Source: an uncultured Chitinophagaceae bacterium
GTDB taxonomy: Bacteria; Bacteroidota; Bacteroidia; Chitinophagales; Chitinophagaceae
NCBI GenBank assembly: GCA_903830285.1
Contig: CAIKTE010000153.1
Location: 1-64,000, forward strand
DNA length: 64,000 bases
Direction: 5' to 3'
The notes below the pieces were generated by a model. It made no database searches and was not told the DNA's origin. It saw only the letters and a program-made list of their open reading frames with translations. Below, piece by piece: positions 1-6,166 of this stretch. A program made the translations under genes and the position numbers. How positions within the stretch are numbered: position 1 is the stretch's first letter; each line of letters begins with the position of its first letter.

Positions 1-2
1 AA

Positions 3-305
3 GCCCAAGTTACAGAAGGGCTAGATATGAAAAAAGGGTATAAACTAACTCAAGTTCAACAAAGAACATTTCGACTAGGTTCAACTACAATTAATAAATT
101 AATTCGTACTGCAAATAATTCAATCGCAGCCTACATGGTTATTTACAAACCAAATAGCGGAGATGCACAATTTTTCTGTATTCCTAATCCAAATTCTCCT
201 TATGAAGTTATTCAAATGTATGAAAGCACTATTTCTGCGGATGAAGACTTCTTAAAACTAAAAATGATAACATTATCATTAACAGGTTTATTAAAATGGA
301 ATTAG
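3..305 (+). CDS. hypothetical protein, 5'-truncated by window edge
   Basis: The reading frame is open back to the first bases of the window: the codons before the first ATG (position 27) read AQVTEGLD without a stop. The gene therefore probably begins upstream and the visible part is its C-terminal ~100 residues. I do not recognise the family. The visible part is soluble, with no membrane segment, and has a mixed alpha/beta look with a Tyr/Asn/Pro-rich middle (MVIYKPNSGDAQFFCIPNPN). It ends 16 bp before the first 108-bp palindromic repeat. If the ATG at 27 is the true start, the protein is only 92 aa. Confidence that it is coding is moderate. Confidence 0.5.
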   Translation, partial: AQVTEGLDMKKGYKLTQVQQRTFRLGSTTINKLIRTANNSIAAYMVIYKPNSGDAQFFCIPNPNSPYEVIQMYESTISADEDFLKLKMITLSLTGLLKWN

Positions 306-320
306 GTAATTTATTGCCCA

Positions 321-428
321 GCTATCTGAAGAGTTAGCGCAGCGCTCTTCGGATGTATCATAAGAATCAGACTTAAGTCTGATTCTCATTAAAGATCCTG
401 AGACGCCCTTCGGAAGTCTCAGGATAGC
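321..428. repeat. 108-bp palindromic element, copy 1
   Basis: This is the first of two same-length elements (the other is 1877..1984) that bracket the gene at 667. It begins GCTATC and ends GATAGC, which are inverted repeats of each other. Inside are three hairpins: 323-352 (ATCTGAAGAG against CTCTTCGGAT), a perfect 24-bp palindrome centred on CTTAAG at 363-386, and a 10-bp stem ATCCTGAGAC/GTCTCAGGAT at 395-425. The length, terminal inverted repeats and lack of coding content fit a MITE-like or REP-like element. It also lies just downstream of the edge gene and could act as its terminator. Confidence 0.8.
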
Positions 429-666
429 GGGGGGCAGCGAAACTATAATCCATTGATACCGTGATATTTTAACTACCTCGAATAGATAATTGGGGAAATA
501 CCTAATAATTCCTAATTTTGAGTAGCGCTTCAAGCGGAAGCTCGCCACTCGTCTGTAGCAAAGCTGTATCAGCACCGTTTTCTTCTTAAACATTCATCCG
601 AAACAAATTTCCCGTTTCGAAAGATGATAGACGAGTGACTTCTTTCTTATGGGAGTTTGAAATAAG
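429..666. other. gene-free stretch with one hairpin
   Basis: I see no convincing gene between the first 108-bp element and the gene at 667. An imperfect inverted repeat lies at 520-550 (GAGTAGCGCTTC opposite GAAGCTCGCCACTC). The stretch must hold the promoter of the downstream gene, but no clear TTG/TAnnTTTG pair is visible. Confidence 0.4.
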
Positions 667-1689
667 ATGAATAACAAAGCCAATGGCCATAGTGCCGCAT
701 ACCTCAAACGTCAGGCAAAAAACTTAAAAAAACAGCTTGGCATCACCCACACAGAAGCATTAGACAAAGCTGCTATAAACGCTGGCTTTAAAGGATGGAA
801 AAATTTCCTGAATAACAGTGTTTCTAAAGTTGCAGTGAAACCAGTAATAAAAAAATCTTTGAAGGAAATGCCTAAGCCTTCAGTGATCAGTTACCACCTG
901 ATGTTTTCCCACACCAAGTATTACAGGCCTAATGCACAAATGTCTGTTGCTGCCCACCAGGAGTTGGGTGCCATACTGAAGGTTGTAAGAAGTGCAACAG
1001 AAAATAACAGGAGAGCATCTCGCGCGATAAAAGATGTTTGCTTCCAATTAGATGAATGGGCCCAAAAAGAACATACAGATCGCACAGAACTTCCTGATAA
1101 TATTTTCTTCGATCTCTATTATGGCGACAATAATACGCCTGTCGAAAATTCGCCTTCAACAGAGCGCAAAACTGAGCTGCAAAATCTTTGTCGAAAAGCA
1201 AAGTCGCTGCTTAAAATCAACTATCATGATTGCAAACCAGTAAGAGAATTGTTGTATAAGCTGGACCAAACTATTAAATGGATTAAAGATTGGACTGCTG
1301 CAAAAAAAGAACGTGTTCGCAATGACAAATCGATAGAACCTGGATCAATAATTTATTTTAAAAGCAATAAAAAGCCAGCCGTGTTAATTAGCCATAATCA
1401 ATACAATGGTGGTATTGTTTGTTATGCGGATAGTGGTCCCGTAACTATAGACCGGAAAAATATTACAGTTCCTAAAGATCAAGCTCGCTCAAAAGAGTTC
1501 AAGCCTATGCGATTGTGGTTGCCTTATGGAAAGAGCAACCTTACTAATGGTCAACAGGTACTCTTTAATCGTGATTATATTCCGCTTTGGACAAGATTGC
1601 AAAATGGGAAGGTAGTTCCGGCATCATCTGATAGCAGAAATGGGAAAAGTCAGGATGAATTTTTCTTCAACGATGGATCTGCACCCTGA
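667..1689 (+). CDS. hypothetical protein, probably C-terminally truncated by in-frame TGA
   Basis: A 340-aa soluble protein. Its N-terminus (residues ~8-48, with LKRQAKNLKKQLGITHTEAL and then AGFKGWKNFL) resembles the short helical module at the start of DUF5623 and glyoxalase-related proteins, where it reads roughly 'K-LAK-IK---GI-H--ALD-AA--AGF-NF'. This is recalled by eye and not certain. The middle is charged. Residues ~225-300 (GSIIYFKSNKKPAVLISHNQ onward) look like a small beta-barrel. The start is the ATG after GAAATAAG; no strong ribosome-binding site is visible. The frame continues for 56 protein-like codons after the TGA (see 1690..1860), so the annotated end is probably a nonsense mutation or a readthrough site. 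The gene sits alone between two 108-bp repeats, which suggests an acquired cassette. Function unknown. Confidence 0.6.
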   Translation: MNNKANGHSAAYLKRQAKNLKKQLGITHTEALDKAAINAGFKGWKNFLNNSVSKVAVKPVIKKSLKEMPKPSVISYHLMFSHTKYYRPNAQMSVAAHQELGAILKVVRSATENNRRASRAIKDVCFQLDEWAQKEHTDRTELPDNIFFDLYYGDNNTPVENSPSTERKTELQNLCRKAKSLLKINYHDCKPVRELLYKLDQTIKWIKDWTAAKKERVRNDKSIEPGSIIYFKSNKKPAVLISHNQYNGGIVCYADSGPVTIDRKNITVPKDQARSKEFKPMRLWLPYGKSNLTNGQQVLFNRDYIPLWTRLQNGKVVPASSDSRNGKSQDEFFFNDGSAP

Positions 1690-1860
1690 CATCGAAACAA
1701 AGACTCAGAAGCGAAATGCCTCAAAGCACTAAAAGACTGGGGTGTAGAACACCAAGTATCTGAACTCTTGGCTTTGCTGCCGCAGGCTATTGCTGCAAGG
1801 AATGTCTCATTATTGAATTCAGAACATCTAAAGAAACGGTCTATTGACAAATTTAATTGA
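1690..1860 (+). pseudogene. severed in-frame C-terminal segment of the 667 gene
   Basis: Directly after the TGA at 1687-1689 the same frame stays open for 56 codons to a TGA at 1858-1860, with no internal ATG near its beginning. The translation looks like real protein: it contains CLKALKDWGVEHQVSELLAL, then LPQAIAARNVSLLNSEHLKK. It has amphipathic Leu/Ala helices and a balanced composition, unlike random AT-rich sequence. The simplest reading is that the original gene ran 667-1860 (397 codons) and a point change, for example CGA to TGA, split it. Sequencing error and programmed readthrough are the alternatives. Confidence 0.55.
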
Positions 1861-1876
1861 TTTTAAATGGCTCCGC

Positions 1877-1984
1877 GCTATCGAACGAGTTAGCAAAGCG
1901 ATCTTTGGATATTTAATAAGAATCAGACTTAAGTCTGATTTTCATTTAAGATCCTGAGACACCCTTCGGAAGTCTCAGGATAGC
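1877..1984. repeat. 108-bp palindromic element, copy 2
   Basis: Same orientation and length as 321..428, again starting GCTATC and ending GATAGC. The central palindrome around CTTAAG and the CCTGAGAC/GTCTCAGG stem are kept almost unchanged. The first hairpin has diverged (ATCGAACGAG against ATCTTTGGAT no longer pairs well). The two copies flank the 667-1860 gene as direct repeats. Confidence 0.8.
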
Positions 1985-1987
1985 CAT

Positions 1988-2023
1988 ACAAAAAAGTCAA
2001 CCTTTTTGAGGTTGACTTTTTTG
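1988..2023. terminator. bidirectional intrinsic terminator
   Basis: The inverted repeat AAAAAAGTCAACC / GGTTGACTTTTTT has a 7-nt loop and a T-run on both strands. It lies between the + strand gene ending at 1689/1860 and the - strand gene ending at 2052, so it can serve both. Confidence 0.85.
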
Positions 2024-2051
2024 TAACTATTCAAATCATTTAAGATGATCT

Positions 2052-2564
2052 TTACTTAGAAGATTCCGGTTTTCTCTTTGGCATCACCAAACTATCAGCC
2101 GGGTATCTTGCTTTGATAGAATCTCTTACCGCAGTACACCAGTTGTTAAAAGTTTGCTTCTCTGAATCAGTCAGTATCGCATCTTTATGGATCCAGGTAT
2201 AAGAACTCAATGGCATTCCGCCTTCTTTTACTTCTTCCATACAATCATTCAATCTTTTGTATTGACGCGCAACGCGCATAGAAGTAAAGTCATTGAAATT
2301 CAAATGCTGTTTTCCCTCATTCACATGATTATTCAACCACCAGGCAACAGGCTGTATATTATTGTACCAGGGATACCTTGTATTGTTCGAGTGACAATCA
2401 TTACAAGCTTTAGCCAAAATTGTATTTACCTCTGTTGGCACTGCATAGGATTTACTGATATCACTTGCCAATACTTCTGTTGATTCATTTTTCTTGGGAT
2501 GAATTACCTGAATGATGATGAATACAGCAAAAAGAGCCCAGAGAATCCTTTTAAAAATTTTCAT
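2052..2564 (-). CDS. haem-binding domain protein (cytochrome c-like, periplasmic)
   Basis: A 170-aa protein with one N-terminal membrane segment (KRILWALFAVFIIIQVIHP) followed by a periplasmic domain. The domain carries a single haem c motif, CNDCH, at about residue 55, and a Trp/Tyr/Asn-rich stretch (RYPWYNNIQPVAWW) typical of the small 'Haem_bd' family. A plausible distal Met or His ligand lies further on. The family is common in Bacteroidota, probably an electron carrier or redox sensor; its exact partner is unknown. The gene starts 9 bp after the gpmI stop, so the two are probably co-transcribed, though no functional link is obvious. The terminator at 1988-2023 closes the unit. Confidence 0.8.
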   Translation of the reverse strand: MKIFKRILWALFAVFIIIQVIHPKKNESTEVLASDISKSYAVPTEVNTILAKACNDCHSNNTRYPWYNNIQPVAWWLNNHVNEGKQHLNFNDFTSMRVARQYKRLNDCMEEVKEGGMPLSSYTWIHKDAILTDSEKQTFNNWCTAVRDSIKARYPADSLVMPKRKPESSK

Positions 2565-2573
2565 GCGTGTAAT

Positions 2574-4094
2574 TTATGGATTGACTAATACCTCACCTGT
2601 CATTTCTTTCGGAATGGTTAATCCCATCACGTGCAGAATTGAAGGAGCAAGATCGCCTAATTTTCCGGGTTTCACCGTTCCGTGCCATTTATTATCAATT
2701 ACAAAGAAAGGAACCAGGTTCAATGAATGCTGTGTATTAGGTGTACCGTCTTCGTTCAGCATATAATCTGCATTGCCATGATCAGCTGTTAAGAAGATCG
2801 TATAGTCTTTTGCTAAAGCGGCAGTCACCACTTTTTCAACGCATTTGTCAACTGTTTCCACTGCTTTTTGAACGGCAGTAAATACGCCTGTATGTCCCAC
2901 CATATCTGCATTTGCAAAATTCAGACAAATAAAATCGGCATAATCTTTTTCAATTTCAGGAACCAATTTATCAGCCAGTTCATACGCACTCATTTCGGGC
3001 TGCAGATCGTAAGTGGCCACTTTGGGTGATTGTGCCATGATCCTCGTTTCGCCTTCAAATATTTTTTCACGGCCTCCGCTGAAGAAGAAAGTTACGTGCG
3101 GATATTTTTCTGTTTCTGCAATACGTATTTGTTTCTTTCCGTTGGCTTCCAGCACTTCACCTAAAGTATTGTTCAGGTTATCCGTTTCAAAGATCACGTG
3201 TACATTTTTAAAGGTCTTATCATACTCCGTCATGGTAGTATAATTCAGTTTCAAGGTATGCATGTTCAGATCCGGATGATCTTCCTGCGTTAATACATTT
3301 GTGATCTCTCTGCAACGGTCGGTGCGGAAATTGAAACAAATGGCAACATCACCATCTTTGATCCTTCCGGCAGCACCAACATTCGAATTGATGATAGGCT
3401 TAATAAATTCATCTGTAACATCCAGTGTATAAGAGTTTGCAATGGATCCTAAAATATCGGCAGATTGTTCTCCAATACCATTTACCAATGCATCATAAGC
3501 CAGTTTCACTCTTTCCCAACGTTTGTCTCTGTCCATCGCATAATATCTTCCTGTAACTGTTGCGATCTTTCCTACTGTTGTATCTAAATGCGCCTGCAAT
3601 TCATTTATAAAACCCAGTCCGCTTTTCGGATCACAATCTCTTCCATCTGTAAATGCATGCACATATACTTCGGTCAATCCTTCCTTCTTACAAACATCAG
3701 CAATGGCTTTTACATGGTTGATATGCGAATGCACACCACCATCACTTACCAATCCCAATAAATGCAAGGGCTTATTATTTTCTTTTGCAAAACGGATCGA
3801 TGCAAGCAGCTGTTCATTCTTTGCAAATTCTCCGTCGCGGATCGCAACATTAATGCGCTGCAATTCCTGATAAACGATCCGGCCTGCTCCTAAATTCAAA
3901 TGGCCTACTTCGCTGTTGCCCATTTGTCCGTCGGGTAAACCCACTGCTTCACCGCAGGTAACTAATGTTGTGTTGGGATATTTTTTGTACAATGATGATA
4001 CAAAAGGCGTGTTTGCATTCTGAATGGCATCGGCAGATTTTTTCTTGCCTAATCCCCAGCCATCCATAATGATTAATATTACTTTCTTGCTCAT
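2574..4094 (-). CDS. gpmI: 2,3-bisphosphoglycerate-independent phosphoglycerate mutase
   Basis: A 506-aa cytoplasmic enzyme interconverting 3- and 2-phosphoglycerate in glycolysis and gluconeogenesis. It belongs to the alkaline phosphatase superfamily and binds two Mn ions. The N-terminal metal site (IIMDGWGLG) and the phospho-acceptor serine Ser61 in GQMGNSEVGHLNLGAGR are present. So are the substrate-binding segment HAFTDGRDCDP and the second metal site FLTADHGNADYM near residue 445. The length is normal for the family. The ATG sits four bases after a TAATTTTG promoter element, so the mRNA is nearly leaderless. The haem-binding protein gene follows 9 bp downstream. The next glycolytic step, enolase, is in the same window at 25.2 kb. 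Confidence 0.97.
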   Translation of the reverse strand: MSKKVILIIMDGWGLGKKKSADAIQNANTPFVSSLYKKYPNTTLVTCGEAVGLPDGQMGNSEVGHLNLGAGRIVYQELQRINVAIRDGEFAKNEQLLASIRFAKENNKPLHLLGLVSDGGVHSHINHVKAIADVCKKEGLTEVYVHAFTDGRDCDPKSGLGFINELQAHLDTTVGKIATVTGRYYAMDRDKRWERVKLAYDALVNGIGEQSADILGSIANSYTLDVTDEFIKPIINSNVGAAGRIKDGDVAICFNFRTDRCREITNVLTQEDHPDLNMHTLKLNYTTMTEYDKTFKNVHVIFETDNLNNTLGEVLEANGKKQIRIAETEKYPHVTFFFSGGREKIFEGETRIMAQSPKVATYDLQPEMSAYELADKLVPEIEKDYADFICLNFANADMVGHTGVFTAVQKAVETVDKCVEKVVTAALAKDYTIFLTADHGNADYMLNEDGTPNTQHSLNLVPFFVIDNKWHGTVKPGKLGDLAPSILHVMGLTIPKEMTGEVLVNP

Positions 4095-4098
4095 GTCG

Positions 4099-4106
4099 CA
4101 AAATTA
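4099..4106 (-). promoter_or_regulatory. promoter -7 element of gpmI
   Basis: On the minus strand this reads TAATTTTG, an exact match to the Bacteroidota TAnnTTTG element, four bases upstream of the gpmI ATG. A TTG at the usual -33 distance is not evident. Confidence 0.5.
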
Positions 4107-4203
4107 CGGCATTTGCTAATTCATTATAAGGCATTAACTTTAACGTAGGCAATTATCGGCTTGGCATGTTTTTCGCAACCGGTTAGTTGTTTAAACTTTT
4201 AAT

Positions 4204-4584
4204 ATGAAGAAGATATTTTTATTGGCGGGGTTGGGAATGATGCTATTATCGTTTACGTTTCAGAAAGATACGGATGAGATCATCAATGCTTTAAAAGCAG
4301 GTAATGCTTCTTCTGTGGCTGCATATTTTGACAGTTATATCGATCTTACCCTTCCGGGAAAAGACGAGATCAAGAATATCGGTAAAAATCAGGCAGGCAT
4401 CACTTTAAAATCATTTTTCGAAGAAACGGGGGTAAAGGGTTTTGATCTGAGTTCACAACGCGAATCAGGCACTACCATGTATATTGCGGGTAAACTGCAA
4501 ACCAAGAGCAAGGGTTATAATATCACGATCTTATTGAAGAATAAAGACGGCAAACACGAGATCATTTCTGTGCGTATCAACTAA
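4204..4584 (+). CDS. DUF4783 family secreted protein
   Basis: A 126-aa protein with a signal peptide (MKKIFLLAGLGMMLLSFTFQ) and a single small NTF2-like alpha/beta domain. The pattern 'I--ALKAGNA-SVAAYFDS-IDLTLPG' followed by a GI-LKSFF helix is what DUF4783 proteins of Bacteroidota look like. The family's function is unknown; the NTF2-like fold suggests ligand binding in the periplasm. In Bacteroidota genomes DUF4783 genes often sit next to nadC, as here, but a role in NAD synthesis is not established. A terminator follows at 4605. Confidence 0.85.
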   Translation: MKKIFLLAGLGMMLLSFTFQKDTDEIINALKAGNASSVAAYFDSYIDLTLPGKDEIKNIGKNQAGITLKSFFEETGVKGFDLSSQRESGTTMYIAGKLQTKSKGYNITILLKNKDGKHEIISVRIN

Positions 4585-4604
4585 TTATTCCCTGCCAACA
4601 TATT

Positions 4605-4632
4605 GGATTCCTGATCGGAATCCTTTTGTTTT
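4605..4632 (+). terminator. intrinsic terminator after the DUF4783 gene
   Basis: Stem GGATTCC / GGAATCC with a 5-nt loop, followed by TTTTGTTTTTT. It separates the DUF4783 gene from nadC. Confidence 0.75.
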
Positions 4633-4657
4633 TTATAAACTGTAGTAACTTGCCCGC

Positions 4658-5548
4658 ATGAAATCCTTCGATGAACAATTAGCGCATTTAGTGGATGAAG
4701 CTTTGAAAGAAGATGTGGGTGACGGAGATCATTCTACTTTAAGTTGTATCCCGCCCGATCAAAAAGGAAAAGCAGTTTTAAAAATAAAACAGGATGGTGT
4801 ATTGGCAGGGGTTGCTGTTGCTGAAAAGATATTTCATATTGTTGAACCCTCTGCTCATTTTATCCGATTCATGAATGATGGCGATATGATGCTTTCGGGT
4901 GAAACTGCTTTTGAAGTATTTGCAAGTATCCATACTATTTTAAAATGCGAAAGACTTGTTTTGAATTGCATGCAACGCATGAGCGGCATTGCAACACTCA
5001 CACATCAATATATTAAAAAGACAGCAGGCTATCATACTAAATTATTAGACACGCGTAAAACAACGCCCAATTTTCGTTTACTCGAAAAAGAAGCCGTAAG
5101 AATTGGTGGCGGTACCAATCACCGTTTTGCTTTGTATGATATGATCATGCTGAAAGACAATCATATTGATTATGCCGGCGGCATAGAAAAAGCGATCCAT
5201 CAAGCTTATGATTATGTGCAAGCCAAAAACCTTGATCTGAAAATAGAAGTAGAAACAAGGTCGATCGATGATGTAAAAAAAGTTTGTGCCTGCGGAAAAG
5301 GAAAAGTGTTTCGGGTGATGCTGGATAATTTTTCTCCCGAAAAGATAACCGAAGCATTACAGATCATTGACGGCGCTTTTGAAACAGAAGCCAGTGGCGG
5401 CATTAATTTAGATACGATAGCAGCTTTTGCCGCAACAGGTGTGGATTATGTAAGTGTGGGTGGATTGATCCATCAGGCACAGAGTGTTGACCTGAGTTTG
5501 AAAGCCGTGATGTTACCCCCGGCCCCTGAAGGGGGGTATAACCATTGA
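4658..5548 (+). CDS. nadC: nicotinate-nucleotide diphosphorylase (carboxylating)
   Basis: A 296-aa enzyme that converts quinolinate and PRPP to nicotinate mononucleotide, CO2 and PPi in de novo NAD synthesis. Family signatures are visible: EDVGDGDHS at the N-terminus, LNCMQRMSGIAT, the DTRKTTPNFRLLEKEAVRIG phosphoribosyl/quinolinate site, HRFALYDMIMLKDNHI, and EVETRSIDDV. The last ~12 residues (LPPAPEGGYNH) are unusual. They are encoded by a C-rich/G-rich palindrome (5512-5542) and lie beyond the normal family end around ...DLSLKA. nadA and nadB are not in the window. TAACTTGC just before the ATG resembles a promoter -7 element. Confidence 0.96.
   Translation: MKSFDEQLAHLVDEALKEDVGDGDHSTLSCIPPDQKGKAVLKIKQDGVLAGVAVAEKIFHIVEPSAHFIRFMNDGDMMLSGETAFEVFASIHTILKCERLVLNCMQRMSGIATLTHQYIKKTAGYHTKLLDTRKTTPNFRLLEKEAVRIGGGTNHRFALYDMIMLKDNHIDYAGGIEKAIHQAYDYVQAKNLDLKIEVETRSIDDVKKVCACGKGKVFRVMLDNFSPEKITEALQIIDGAFETEASGGINLDTIAAFAATGVDYVSVGGLIHQAQSVDLSLKAVMLPPAPEGGYNH
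5512..5542. repeat. palindrome inside the 3' end of nadC
   Basis: GTTACCCCC at 5512-5520 pairs with GGGGGGTATAAC at 5531-5542 around a CCCCTGAAGGGG core. The repeat encodes the extra C-terminal residues of NadC. It could also act as a transcription terminator or mRNA-stabilising hairpin. C-rich/G-rich palindromes of the CCCCTGAAGGGG kind are scattered in many Bacteroidota genomes. Confidence 0.6.
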
Positions 5549-5585
5549 AGCTTTTAAACATCTTGAACTTCTTAAACTTTATCTC

Positions 5586-5930
5586 ATGTCAAAAAAGAAT
5601 AAGCCCGATACAAAAGGATTTGTTTTCAGTACCGATCCTAATTTTCGTTTTGAAGAAGAAGAAAATATTGCGCAGGAAACATTGATCCCTGCCAAACAAA
5701 AATTAAGGATACGTCTCGATACCAAACATCGCGCAGGTAAAGCCGTTACTTTAATTCTTGATTTTATTGGAACAGAAAATGGGCTTGATGAACTGGGTAA
5801 AAAATTAAAGAATTATTGCGGCACGGGCGGCAGTGTGAAAGATGGTGAGATCATCATTCAGGGCGACCAGCGCGATAAGGTATTGCAATGGTTGTTGAAA
5901 AACGGTTATAGTAATACTAAGAAAATATAA
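5586..5930 (+). CDS. SUI1/eIF1-family translation factor (YciH-like)
   Basis: A 114-aa protein with an unstructured N-terminus (residues 1-35) followed by a SUI1 domain. The recognisable parts are LRIRLDTKHRAGKAVTLI, FIGTENGLDELGKKLK, the CGTGGSVKDGEIIIQGD turn and DKVLQWLLKNGY. Bacterial SUI1 (YciH) proteins resemble eukaryotic eIF1 and are thought to discriminate against aberrant initiation complexes; their physiological role is poorly defined. The gene follows nadC after 37 bp and converges on the ferredoxin-like gene at 5935 with only 4 bp between the stops, so no terminator space exists between them. Confidence 0.9.
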   Translation: MSKKNKPDTKGFVFSTDPNFRFEEEENIAQETLIPAKQKLRIRLDTKHRAGKAVTLILDFIGTENGLDELGKKLKNYCGTGGSVKDGEIIIQGDQRDKVLQWLLKNGYSNTKKI

Positions 5931-5934
5931 AGGA

Positions 5935-6156
5935 TCACAGCTTTTTTTTCTCGTAACTCAAAGCACCACTGGGACATTGATTCACCTGTTCAATGATCCT
6001 TTCGGTGGTAGCACCGTCCATATGGATCCAGGGTTTCACAAAGGGGTCAAATACAGCACGAAGATGGGTCCAGCAAAGTTTTGAGTGGATGCAGACATTC
6101 GGTTTCCAGATCACCGTTATCTCATCATTGCTGTATGTAAATGTCTCTCTGGGCAT
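5935..6156 (-). CDS. mono-cluster [4Fe-4S] protein (Fer4_19 / YjdI-like)
   Basis: A 73-aa divergent ferredoxin. Cysteines at positions ~22 and 28 (PNVCIHSKLCW) and the later QCPSGAL segment form the single cluster site of the Fer4_19 family; spacing between the cysteines is wider than in classical ferredoxins. The Trp-Ile-His-Met-Asp segment is also family-typical. It is probably a small electron carrier or cluster donor; in other bacteria the domain is often beside or fused to CDGSH iron-sulfur or acetyltransferase domains, none of which is adjacent here. It lies 10 bp downstream of dnaX on the same strand and is probably co-transcribed with it. Confidence 0.85.
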   Translation of the reverse strand: MPRETFTYSNDEITVIWKPNVCIHSKLCWTHLRAVFDPFVKPWIHMDGATTERIIEQVNQCPSGALSYEKKKL

Positions 6157-6166
6157 GGCATAGATA

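Noticed and set aside
291-593. 100-aa minus-strand open frame
   Set aside because: It runs through the 108-bp palindromic repeat and gives Arg/Ser-rich text without protein-like pattern.
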